NCBI GenBank assembly: GCA_009103225.1
Contig: RHPI01001116.1
Coordinates: 763,830-827,829 of the forward strand
DNA: 64,000 nt
Source of the DNA: Chlorokybus atmophyticus
Lineage: Eukaryota; Streptophyta; Chlorokybophyceae; Chlorokybales; Chlorokybaceae
Direction: 5' to 3'
This document shows, in pieces, positions 46,371 to 57,395 of the stretch. The notes below the pieces were generated by a model. It did no database searches and was not told where the DNA came from. It saw nothing but the letters and a program-made list of their open reading frames with translations. Position 1 is the first letter of the stretch. Each line of letters begins with the position of its first letter. Made by a program: the position numbers and the translations under genes.

Positions 46371-49300
46371 GTGTTGAAGCAATTTAGCAAGCGTGAAACA
46401 GGGACAGTGCGATTGTCAGCAATATTGATCAACTCTTGCGTTAGTCACGGACTCTTGGCTACGTTTCAAGGACGGGTAGTACCTCGATTGTGGACATTTA
46501 AGGGTACAATGCAGGGGATTACTAGTTCGTTCTTGATTGACACTGGTGCGACACACAACTTTGTTGAGGAACAATGGGTTGTTCGCAATAAATTATCGTG
46601 TAAACCCTCAGCATTTTCAGCTGCCGGCGCAGGGGGTGCGTTGCTAGTAAAAAGAGAAATAAAAATGAAGGTAAAGATTGGTAATTATCATGCCAACCTC
46701 ACCTTCATAGTGGTGTCCATTAACATAACTGGTGTTGATGTGGTGCTAGGACAGGAATGGCAGGATAATGTCAAAATGACATTGGATACTGGTGCACGAT
46801 TGTGCACAGTGAAAAAGGGTCGTAAGCGTGTAACGCTGTCTGTGAGAGGGTCACATAGCTTGGAACAAGTGCAAGTTGATCCTGCGCTCCTGACTGCACT
46901 CCAAGTGAAGCGTGCTTTGCGTAAAAACAGACCAGCTTTCTTGGTGCACTTAACATCATCCGATGACTTTGTGCAAGGCAGCACGGAAGGTGTTGCAGAC
47001 ATCATTGAGAAGTATCAGGAGATATTCTCAGATGAGTTACCAGGCTTACCTCCTGATCGAGGTGTCGGGCACACAATACCTTTGATTCCTGATAGTGAGC
47101 CTCCATTTCGTCCTATATATAGGTTGAGCCCTCGTGAAAAGGGGGAAATGGAAACACAGACAAAGGAGTTACTGGAAAAGGGATTGATTGAACCAAGTTC
47201 TTCACCCTTTAGCGCACCCATCTTGTTTGTTATGAAAAAGAATGGGAAGTTACGCATGTGTGTAGATTATCGTGCTCTAAACAAAATCACGGTAAAGAAT
47301 TGATACCCGTTGCCAAAGATTGATGATATGTTTGACAAGTTGTCGGGGAATGCGTACTTTAGTACGTTGGACTTGACAAGTGGATATCATTAAATCCGGA
47401 TTCATCCTTCAAATGTCTATAAGACTGCAGTTAGAAAACCAACGGGTCATTATCAATACAAAGTGTTACCTTTTGGATTGACTAATGCACCCGCCGTGTT
47501 TCAGAAGGAAATGAACGAAATATTTGATGATATGCTTGGCAAGCATGTCATGATTTACTTGGATGACATTATTGTCTTCAGTAAAATAAAGGATGAGCAT
47601 AGGCAACACTTGGAAGCGGTGTTTGTAAGGTTGCGCAAACACCGTCTGTTTGCAATTCTCACAAAGTGTGATTTTTGCAAAATAGAGTTGCCTTTCCTTG
47701 GCCACATTGTGAGTGGTGCAGGCATCAAGCCTGACCCTCGCAAAGTGCAAATTGTGAAAGAATGGCCACAACCTAAAAATGTCCATCAACTAAGGTCGTT
47801 TCTAGGGTTGGCAAACTACTTTCGCAAGGTCATGATGGGGTACTCTACAGTTGTCATGCCTATGACCAAACTGTTGCGTAAAGATTCCCCGTTCACGTGG
47901 ACGACAACACAAGAAGCTGCTATGCAACAAGTGAAGTTGGCTTTGACATCAGCACCGGTGTTAGCATTGCCAAATTGGGAAAAACACTTCACAGTGGTCA
48001 GTGACGCATCAACACTTGGGTGTGGTGCGGTACTATTGCAAGATGGCAGACCTTGTGCGTACGAGAGTAGGAAGTTCATTCCTGCAGAGGTGAACTATAC
48101 TACGTCTGAGCAAGAACTATTGGGTATAGTTCATGCTCTTGAGACATGGAGATGTTACTTGGAGGGTGTTCAGTTCACTATTGTGACTGAAGGCACAACC
48201 CGTTGGTGTATTTCTCAACATAACAAAACTTGTCGAGACGACAAGCGCGCTGGAATGAGTTTTTGTCCAGGTTTACCTTTGATTGGGTGTATCGGCCGGG
48301 CAGAACCAATGTGGCGGACCCTTTAAGTCGTTGCCCGTCATTATTGGCGGTGATGCGTGCGCAAATACTCGCAACACGCAGCACATTGTCTCCTGATGAT
48401 AAGTTTGTGCAAGCTGTTGTACAGGGGTACACTTCGGACCCATGGTTTTCGGTTGCAAAAAACTTACAAAAGCTTGACAAGCGGGACAATTTGTATTACA
48501 TGAACAGCAGTTTGGCAATACCAAACCATGCTGATTTGCGCATGAAATGCATAACGGATGTTCACGATCCACCGTATGCTGGGCACTTTGGGGGTCGCAA
48601 GACTACCAAGGCAGCGCAACAGTTGTACTGGTGGCCATCGTTGCCTGTTGACGTGAAGCGCTATGTTGACACGTGTGATAAATGTCAGCGTGACAAACCT
48701 TTACGTCAAAAACCCTTTGGGTTGCTGCGACCTTTGCCTGTTCCTGATGGCAAGTGGGAAAGTGTGAGTATGGATTCAATCACTGAGCTCTCTGAGACAG
48801 TGTTAGGACACACTGCGGTTGCAGTTTTTGTGGACCGTTTGACAAAAATGGTTCACATTGTCCCTTGTCGCACGCAATATGCTCCCGTGAATTAGCGATG
48901 GTTTTTGTCGCCTCTGTATTTAAGTTGCATAGCTTGCCTCGCAACTTTGTGTCTGATCGCGATCCGCGATTTGTGGCTCAATTCTGGAAGTCGCTATGCA
49001 GCTTCTTACATATTTAGCAGAATATGAGCACAGCTTATCATCCACAAACGGATGGTCAAACAGAGCGCGTCAATCAAGTGATTAAAGAAAGCATTCGGCA
49101 TTATGTGAGTCCGAACCAGTCTGATTGGGATATCTATCTTCCAATGGCTGAGTTTGCGATTAACAATGCATGGCAAGAGAATGTGCAGGAAACTCCATTT
49201 CTCTTGAATTATGGAGTGCATCCAATGAGTCCTGCGAGTATTAAGTTGCCCGCTACCGACATAACTCGCGTACCTGCAGCACGCGAGATGGCTTCGGCCA

Positions 49301-49833
49301 TGCAGGATATGTTAGCGTTGGCAAAGGCATGTCTGCGCGCAGCGCAAGACAGACAAAAAGCCCATGCTGATGCACATCGCAGAGAGGCCAACTACGATGT
49401 GGGCTGTTCAGTGCTTTTGCGCACTAAAAACATATCCATCAAGGGAGTGGGTACCCGCAAGTTTTTCCCTCGCTGGATAGGCCCTTTCAAAGTGACTGAT
49501 CGGGTCGGCACTCACGCGTATCGGTTGGACTTGCCAAAATCGATACGCATTCACAATGTGTTTCATGTGAGTGTACTGAAACCGTATCGTTCCGACGGTC
49601 GGGTTCAACCTCCTCCACCCCCGGTCGCAGTGGATGGCGACGATACTTTCGAGTATGAGGTGGAAGCAATCCTAAGTCACCGTAAGCCTCGACGCGGACG
49701 CGCGCTGTCTTACTTGGTGAAATGGAAAGGGTATGGTGTTAAACACAATACATGGGAGCCCGAAAGGAATCTTACCAACTGCCAAGAGATTCTTCGGGGG
49801 TACTGGAGTACTGTGTCCGCACGCGGACGGTAA
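46371..49833 (+). pseudogene. pol: Ty3/gypsy Pol (PR-RT-RH-IN-chromodomain), inactivated
   Basis: Order of domains: aspartic protease ([10 protein letters not shown], about 46,535-46,565), reverse transcriptase ([22 protein letters not shown] at about 47,555), RNase H (TVVSDASTLGCGAVL), integrase zinc finger (GHFGGRKTT...CDKCQRDK) and core (MDSITEL, STAYHPQTDGQTERVN), and a C-terminal chromodomain (VKWKGYGVKHNTWEPE), which makes it a chromovirus. Breaks: TGA at 47301-47303 and TAA at 47391-47393 inside RT, a frameshift near 48,190 and TAA at 48221-48223 in RNase H, a frameshift near 48,890, and TAG at 49015-49017 in integrase. It cannot encode a working polyprotein. Confidence 0.93.
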
Positions 49834-49979
49834 AAGGGTGCTTGCAGACATCTTTACCGCTTCGGCCCCGATTCTCTCGCTGCTTTTGTTTCGCAACTCG
49901 TGGTGGGGCTTTGCTAACCCTTTAACGAGGACATTGAACCTAAGTGGGGGGGGGGGGGGGGGGGGGNGGGGGGGGGGGA

Positions 49980-50320
49980 TGTAACGGTGTGCTACCTCCA
50001 TAGAGGTTCCCCGCCCTTATTTAGGTTTAAATAAGGGTCCCAACGGGATTATGTAGCCTGTTAAGCCTTATTAAGGCCGTTAACCTAGTGTTAACGGCCT
50101 AATGCAATGTGACTTAACTGTGACACTGATATGGGCGTGAGACATGAGTCTCACGCCGATATCAGCCGCATGGCGGCACTGCTAACGCAGTGGCCGCCAT
50201 AGCCAGAGCATCTTTTGCTCTGGCAGCTGCCCCGGCAGCGGCGGCGGCGGTGGCGGTGGCTGGCTGGTGGTGGTGTTGGGGTAGGGGATTAAGGGGGCGG
50301 TAGCACCCCTCCTCCTTACA
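49980..50320 (+). repeat. 3' LTR of the chromovirus
   Basis: 341 bp, TGTAACGGTG...CTCCTTACA. It follows a poly-G tract (49,947-49,978, one N) that includes the expected polypurine tract. It contains palindromic words around 50,085-50,160 (TTAACGGCC; GAGACATGAGTCTC). Confidence 0.88.
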
Positions 50321-50347
50321 AAAGATGTTGACAAGATCGGTAGAGGG
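50321..50347 (-). pseudogene. 5' part of the split host exon
   Basis: This is the upstream part of the exon described at 43,067-43,161. It begins after a CAG acceptor (50,350-50,348) and reads PSTDLVNIF in the joined frame. The first five plus-strand bases are the second AAAGA copy. An in-frame TAA lies just upstream of the acceptor, so the exon cannot extend further in that frame. Confidence 0.45.
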
Positions 50348-50520
50348 CTGACTGTCGGCATGTACTTAACCAGAGAGCAGCGAGTACTTGCTAGCGAGCC
50401 TGCAATACACAGTTTGGGATTAGATGAGACGGCAACAGTTGTGACAGCATATACACACACGCCCACGCGCCGTTTCACTTTTGCGTGCGAAAGAGGGGGA
50501 AGGGAGGAGCTGAGGATACT

Positions 50521-51148
50521 CTACCGTTTGGCACAATTATCAAGTTTCTGTGGCTTCGGGTTGAGACCTGGCAGACAATTCGTGTGCTGGCAAAAACACT
50601 CCTTGAGGTAACGAACCTCAGGAAGGTTGGCAGCCAGAAGAGCTTTATAAAAAGCCGTTCTAGACAGCAGTCTGACCTTGGGGTTACTTGTCTCCATCTT
50701 TGCCTTCATCTGGTTCTCAAAATGCCCCGCCAAATGCATATGTAAGCCACAACCTCGACACACTTCATGCTCATAAGAAGTACCTTGCAATCCTCTCTAC
50801 CGACTGCATACGTAAGCCACGGCTACAACACACTTCATGCTCAAGAGAAATACCTTGTAAACCTCTTGCTGCAAAGATGCCTTTCAATTTAAGAACCCGC
50901 AATTGAAGATCTTTGCAGGCGGTTGTTGCTTCCAACAGTTGATCACGAGTGATCCGCAGAATCTGTTGAAGAGCAGCAGAATGCCACCAGGCCTTTTCGG
51001 TTGACAATTGCATGGCCACAACCTGGTTCTTCTCAAAGCTTGCAAGCGCGGCCAACAACAGCTTCTCGGTAGCATCCAAGCTGCGTGCGTCACCATTACA
51101 AATGTCAACGAAAGCCGGTCTAAAGACCTCTTCGCGAGTCTCCTGCAA
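50521..51148 (-). CDS. Possible upstream exons of the disrupted gene, unknown product
   Basis: Minus-strand open stretches look protein-like. One, about 51,140-50,865 after a GCTTGCAG acceptor, is helical: REEVFRPAFVDICNGDARSL, then LLLAALASFEKNQVVAMQL. Another, about 50,730-50,530, reads HFENQMKAKMETSNPKVRLL. Between them a diverged 72-bp tandem duplication (50,718-50,790 / 50,791-50,862) repeats a segment that reads EHEVC in both copies. No family was recognised and the exon limits are unsure. The same strand and proximity suggest it belongs with the split exon. Confidence 0.35.
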
Positions 51149-54100
51149 GCAACCACTCAGCCGTCACCAACAAGAACAAGCCAGTCACTATGTAGCAGCA
51201 ATAGCAGTATCCACTGTGACATCTTAACTATATCACTTACTCTGCATGGAACCGTGGACAGTGACCGCATCCAGCCTGCTCACAACACAGACATTGGGTT
51301 ACTAGCGTCAACATTATAATGAGGCATCAAGTGCCGTATGTGTTGTCAGCGCACTTGTGTGTTTGCGACTATAGTTACGAAGGCAACGAGAGACAAAGCT
51401 GGAGGCAAGGTCGCAAGGAAGTTACGTCACACAGTAGGTATACTGTATTAGTAAAGTGTACTGCAGTAGAATATAATTTGATATGGTGAGAACGAGCTAT
51501 AGTAACAATACACCGTCATCACAATGTGCTTTTCCCTTTCTCCCTCCTCACCTGGCAAGGCAACAGCGAGTGGCGTTGTGACCTCTGCGCGGAGCCTGCT
51601 GTTGTTGCCAGTACCTACAGCGTGCAGACGCCGCAACAGCGGCAAGGCACGCAGCATTTCGCCTCCTCAACCAGCTAGCCCAAGCTCCACCAGCGCCTGC
51701 TCCTCTTATTCCTACTCCTACGCCGCCAAGGACAACACTGGCAAGTTGCTCTGTTGGAACTGTTCTGCGAACAATAAAACAATCGAGGGTTAGGGTTTGT
51801 GGCGTCCAGTTGGACGCGCTGCTACTACAACTGCTACAACCGTAAATAACTGTACACAGCTGCATTGCAACTGCCACGTACCATCGTGTACACTAGGGCA
51901 ACGTGGGGCAATTGGCGGCACCGAACTTTGTCACTTAACCAAAGGCGCAGCCAAGACCGGGAGCCGCTGAAAATTCTGTGCCTTTGTATGTGATGAGAAA
52001 CCAGATCAGAGTTGCTGAGTTCAAAAAAGTTGAGTTGCGAAGTGAGCGTGTGACTAAGTGCTGGCAGGATAATACAAAAAGAATGCATCTGTAAGACAGA
52101 TCTATGTACATTTACATACCAGTGTTGTTCAAGCTTACTTCGTGTGACTTCATAGACATAGCCAAACCTTGAGACGCTGGCAACTCTGTCTATGACATTG
52201 TATGTGACGCAACCAGTGTGTGCTAGAGAGCTGAGCTTGCAGTGCTTGACCGTGCAAGTGAGTGCTGACAGTGCAATTTGCATGCATCTGAAAAACAAAG
52301 ATTTGTGAGCGATTGTGTCTGGGCACATACCAGTATTGTTGGAGAGACACCACATGTGGTGGAAGGTACACGGCCCCAAGTATTCAGACGAAGGCAAGAA
52401 GGGTGGCTGCATTTTTGCTGCACGCGAGTTGATCCCTGAACACTTGTGCCCGCAATCCTGTCAAGCAGGCAAAAAAACCTCACGTCAAAGGTGATGAACT
52501 AGATATGCAATGCTTGCACTGAACATGTAGCAAAGCTTTACAAGTTTACCAGTAAAAGCTTACAAAGCCACAGCGGGAAGTAGACATCACGACACACAGG
52601 CATCACGGAATGAGCCAGACATTGCACATGCTATGGATAAGTCAACAATTGCTTATTTGGTAAGGTAGATGAGAGTCAACCAGCTGCAGGTGGCAAGTCA
52701 CGAGATGGTGGCTTGGGTGAGGAGACAGCCACGCCTGTAGTGTTAGCACTTCCGCAACAGGCAGCGTCCGCCAAGCAACAGCACCATAAACAACCTGTTG
52801 CACAAAAGACGCAGAGTCAGCTAAAGCAACCGATGCAATCGGCAACTTGGCACCACTAGCCTACAGCAGCTGCAAAAGCTTGCGAGTCTGGGTGTGGAGG
52901 ATGGGGGAGGCTCTGCCAGCAGGGAGTCGCCGCCGCCGCTCAGCACGCGCCAAGCCTTGGGCCGTGGGGCGACGGCTGCCAGTGGATTGCAAGCAGCGCC
53001 AGACCAGGGTTGGCAAAGCTTGGGGGCTCGGAAATGGCAGGGCAGCGACCTAGCGCCAGCGCCAGCGCCACCAGGCTGCCAAGCCACATGCTTTGACAAC
53101 CAAGCCGCACGGCGCCACCATCGCCGGCAGCTCGGCCACCGCCATCACCACAGCTGCCAAATTTCTTGCATCGTGTGCTGGCTTGCAAGAAAGCCCTCCT
53201 GGAGAATAGATTGCCGTTGGATTGATTGTCGAATCGCGGCGGCCCGCCGGCGGGGGAGTCGAGAGCGTTGATTCGATCGCCTTGTCTCCAACATCGTTAT
53301 GCTTTTGTGTTTTGGGGTGGTTCAACCACCATGGTTGGCATCCAATTGGGCGCCTTGGTTCGACTGTACGCGGCTGCGTTGTCGCAAGCAATTACAGTCT
53401 TTGGCGGTTATAATAATCACGTTTAATCTCCGATATGATATTCAGGAGAATGATATTCTCTTAATTAACATTTCTTTCATAACACTTACAAGACTAAATA
53501 TGCTATAATTGAGGGCTTGTCTATTACCCTTATGCCACATTACATGCTAATTATATCCTGATGTGGTTAGTATTACATATATATGGATATGTGGCATAAC
53601 ATATTGCACATTATGTTGGTTGCTGATTATGTACTACAACGTATATGATGTGTATGTTGTGAGCAAGGTATTCCGCGGTTACCGGTCTAGCCCCACTGAA
53701 CAATTTGAGCCACCTCATTTTTTATTACAAATTGGAATACCTTCTTGAACGTCAAGAAAGCAGGCTATCAACATTTGCCACTTAAATATTTGTTCTTTTA
53801 CGATTTATGATATTGACGGGGTACTTCTCAATAATGAAGTATCTTAGCAAGGGAAGCATGTATCATGAGCCGCAATGGTTCATTGGCAGATACACGATAA
53901 TGTGTGTGATACAAGATCTACAGTAAAAAATGTCTTTTATTACAATCTCAAGCTCGAATTAGGCTAGTGTGCGCGTTAGGGGATGTCTGATAGTTATGGC
54001 TGTACCTTCACCGGAGACGTACACTAATTATTTCCGAAATTACGATTAAATACGGTGTATTTAACCGAGACCCTCAGTGACGGCAGTACTAATATCATTG

Positions 54101-54483
54101 TGCGTAACGTGTAGTATACAATGCCCAATGTGGCATTGTAAATTTACAATCACATTATAAATAAAACTACATATAATGACATTTGGACTTGGGCATACCG
54201 AGTATAAGCAAGCAGTGTTTGTTTGCTTCACCATGCATGAATAAAAGCGTGTTGGTGATAATCTTTGCGGCATAATATATAGTGCGCGTATGTGTACATG
54301 TTTGCGCAGGCAAGTGCATATATGCATGAAGGGCCTGTGTGCGTGTGGTGTCAATGATGTCACTATCAATTAAGCTGAACAGAATCAGTGCAATACCATG
54401 CTTACACACGCTTTACAATACAATACACACATGTTTATCGAACCATCTATGTCACTAGCTCAAAGCTGTACAAGAAGAGCTAT
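51149..54483. other. Unresolved and gene-free region
   Basis: On the minus strand, an open stretch at 52,642-52,845 ends at a stop near 52,642, and one at about 52,325-52,430 is followed by a GTATGT donor. Either could be an exon of an unknown gene, perhaps the disrupted one. 52,890-53,280 is GC-rich with many short overlapping ORFs. 53,400-54,480 is AT-rich and shows nothing recognisable. Confidence 0.3.
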
Positions 54484-56300
54484 CTACTTGAAAAGAGCTG
54501 TAATGGCCTGTGGGTCTGGCAAGTTCTCAAGCTGATCAGTCATGATTGCAGCTACTTGACAGAGCGGCTTTGGTAAGTAGTCTAACAAGTTCTTTTCAGA
54601 ATAAGCGGTTGCAATGGCAGAGTGACGGGTTAGCACACACTGGTTGAAGTAATTGTACAATGACTTTGCCACCCTATCAACCAGCAACTTACCACGCCGC
54701 TTGCTCCACACGCTTGACCATACGAAGTTGCGCTCCCCATCAGTTGCCGAAGAGGGGATGGATATATCCATCTCTTGCTTTGAATGCTATATAGCATTCA
54801 AAGCAACCCTTTTGCAATGCAGGGCATTTCATCACCACAATTTAACCACCAAGCTTGAAGACATGGAGGTCAGGTGACCCCTGGTTGCAGTGCATGATTG
54901 GGTATGCCCAAGCTGGCGGGATTGTTGCGCAATGTTGTAAATTGGCGAAGAGCCATATTCTGATTCGGGCATGCATCACAAGAGCCAGCGTCTGCATGCA
55001 GACCATGGTAAAAATCCATATGTATACAACACATGCGAAACCAATCAACTTTATACCTCTAGCAGACTCTCGACAGCTGTGCGCTCGCGCTGAAGGATGG
55101 TTCCAATTGTCACATGATGCTTACGGTCCAGCAGAGCTCCAAGAATGAAAGCATCGTGCCACCCATATATAGTCCTTCCTGTCCTTCCACACGCTATGCA
55201 CACGTGGAAGGCCATTCTCCAAGCAGTCCAAGCTAATCGAAACATCAACGGCGAGCTGCATGTTCTCAAGTACGTAGTTTGCATCATCGACAATTGCGTG
55301 GTCGGCCTCCAACATGTCAATGCCATGGCAAAATGGTTGGAGAAACCTTATAACTTGTTGAACGTTTGAACATACCCCATGGAAGCTGTCGCTCAACACT
55401 TTTACCTTGTTGTTCTTGGCTTTAATGCGGCCGCTGGGTGTCACACCGCTCTCCAAAGTACATGAACTTCTGTTTTGAAAAGAGAGACTGTGTAACATAC
55501 GGTAATGACTGGCAAACCGCGTGTTTGCTGGCATTTTCAGCTCACGCTTCACCTGCAATACAAGGAACAACATCAATGTGATGACAATATGTCATTCCAA
55601 ATGCTAACAGCCGTAGAATGCACAATAGCAGGGTTGACAGAGGACTCAGTAACTCGTTGCACTGTGCGCGCATGCTTCTTTATAAAGCATGAGGTTTGCT
55701 GTTGTGCATACACTACTTGACGACATGTACCGCTTCTTCCGAGATTAGCTTGACTGCTGGGAGCTTGCCAAAGTTGGTGAGGAGAAGATTAAGCACATGA
55801 CTGACGCAGCGCAAGGTGATCAGCTTGGGCATCATGTATTGCAATATATAAACGCGGCATAATGCCTTTTTAACTGATGGTGTATCTCTCACAAATGCCA
55901 TTAACTTGTCCACAAAGGCATGCTTCCCCACAATGAGCCATGTTGGCAATCAGCTGTACACACAGTCCACGAAGTCAATCAAGCACATGCATGTGCAGTG
56001 CACAACACACCAATCATTGTTACATGCATTGTCAATCAGGCAGCAATTGAAAGTAAAGTCAATTTATGGTTAAGCACTGCAAACATCAGTGCATTGGCAT
56101 CGAAAATCTTTCGCGGTTTCACCTTGGCTAGCTGAAACGCTAAACTACCCGATAGCAACAAACGAACACACATGGATTCACGCGCGCGCGCACATACATA
56201 TTTGCAGTGCTCACCTTTTTGCAACACTTGCGGGGGCCTTCGAGCGGGCTGTTTTAAGCAAGACATGGGATAGCTTCACGGACTAAGTCCTTGCGTAGCA
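54484..56300 (-). pseudogene. hAT-family transposase, fragmented
   Basis: Minus-strand blocks in hAT order are present. About 55,940-55,720 reads GKHAFVDKLMAFVRD then LRCVSHVLNLLLTNFGKLP, like the DUF659-type core. About 55,560-55,150 reads RELKMPANTRFASHYRMLHS and continues with VQQVIRFLQPF. 54,771-54,484 is the C-terminal dimerisation block (SSATDGERNFVWSSVWSKRR then SLYNYFNQ). The blocks are separated by intron-like or decayed sequence. No terminal inverted repeats or 8-bp duplication were located. Whether it is a gene with introns or a dead copy is uncertain. Confidence 0.55.
54775..54806. repeat. 32-bp perfect palindrome
   Basis: Arms 54775-54790 and 54791-54806 pair perfectly with no spacer, centred on GCTAT|ATAGC. 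It lies just upstream of the hAT C-terminal block. Confidence 0.9.
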
Positions 56301-57395
56301 TTGAGCAGCGCGACTTCTTTCGCACAAGCAGCCCAGCATCATTCACGACGGGCGGCTGCACGGTTATTGCCGAGCGAATGGAAGTCCATTGCCACCAATG
56401 TTTTGAATGATGCTGCAAGCGCACACAGGCAGCATGCCAGTAAGCACATGGCAAGGACAAGATGGGGGAAAAGAATTTAATATATATAAAACTGTGCACA
56501 CGAGTGGCCTGCGTGGAATCAGAATCTTGTGTAATATTGCACAACAGCGCCATACGATGATGGCGTCGAACAAGCAAGCAACACCTAACACACCTCTACA
56601 CGCCTACAACAAATGCAACTCAACCGACATTTGGGTTCTCTCCCTATTCTTGTCCCTATCATTACCACTATCCCTCTCCCTATACCCATATATATGAGAT
56701 ACAGGCTATACCTATCCCCCTTGTGTTAACGTCTATCAACATTATCATTGTCGATTGTTATACTTGATTACCAACACTATGTCTACCATTATCCCTTTGA
56801 TTACTATCACTATCCACGAGTTTTATCGCATTATACATATTCTTATCACTATCCTTGATGAAGGCTTAAAAGTCATTATATTTACTGAATGTTATGAAAC
56901 CAACCGCGGTAGTGTTTGGTATTCTCTCCCAATCGCTCTCCGTACTTTTGGGATCCCTATTCCTAACCCTATCCCCCCTTGTGTCTTTTGTAAAATAACG
57001 AAATAGTGATAGAGTCTCATTATCTCTATTACCATCCCTTTCAATATCCCCATCACCTCTGCCAATGTTTGGGTCACGCGCACGCAAATAAACCTACGCT
57101 ACACACGCGGCAGGCGCAACCTAGCACTGCAGAGCAGTACATTAAGAACGCCTTGGTGCACATAATGCATCAACATGGTCGGTATGCACAAATTGTAAAG
57201 TAAATGAAATGTCGATACAGTTGGTTACCTTTCAACATTGACAGCCCAAACATTCGTTATGTTATTAAGAAGAAGTTGTCTTTGTTTCCATGAGCGAAGG
57301 ATCATGTCAAGCTTATTACCATGGTATCCGTGCTTACTATCCATGTTGCATAACGTCAGTATAACCGCCATACGGACAGGCGGCACAGGCGGGGG
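56301..57395. other. Gene-free region with pyrimidine-rich low complexity
   Basis: From about 56,630 to 57,070 the plus strand is rich in CCCTAT, CTATCC and ATCCC words, giving a long degenerate pyrimidine tract. No exon was recognised. The last 150 bp are presumably promoter or 5' UTR of the epimerase gene. Confidence 0.45.

Larger units (their letters stand above)
43162..50320 (+). mobile_element. Chimeric LTR retrotransposon: TRIM 5' end plus Ty3/gypsy chromovirus
   Basis: A 7159-bp unit flanked by AAAGA on both sides (43157-43161 and 50321-50325). It consists of a full TRIM (43162-43665), the last 113 bp of a gypsy LTR (43666-43778), a primer-binding site TGGTATCGGAGC (43781-43792), a leader with CCTAG-type repeats (43,935-43,995), gag, pol, a poly-G tract with one undetermined base (49,967), and the complete 3' LTR (49980-50320). 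The first 230 or so bases of the 5' LTR are missing and the TRIM stands in their place. Both element types have TGTnACG...TTACA ends and 5-bp duplications. Confidence 0.85.
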
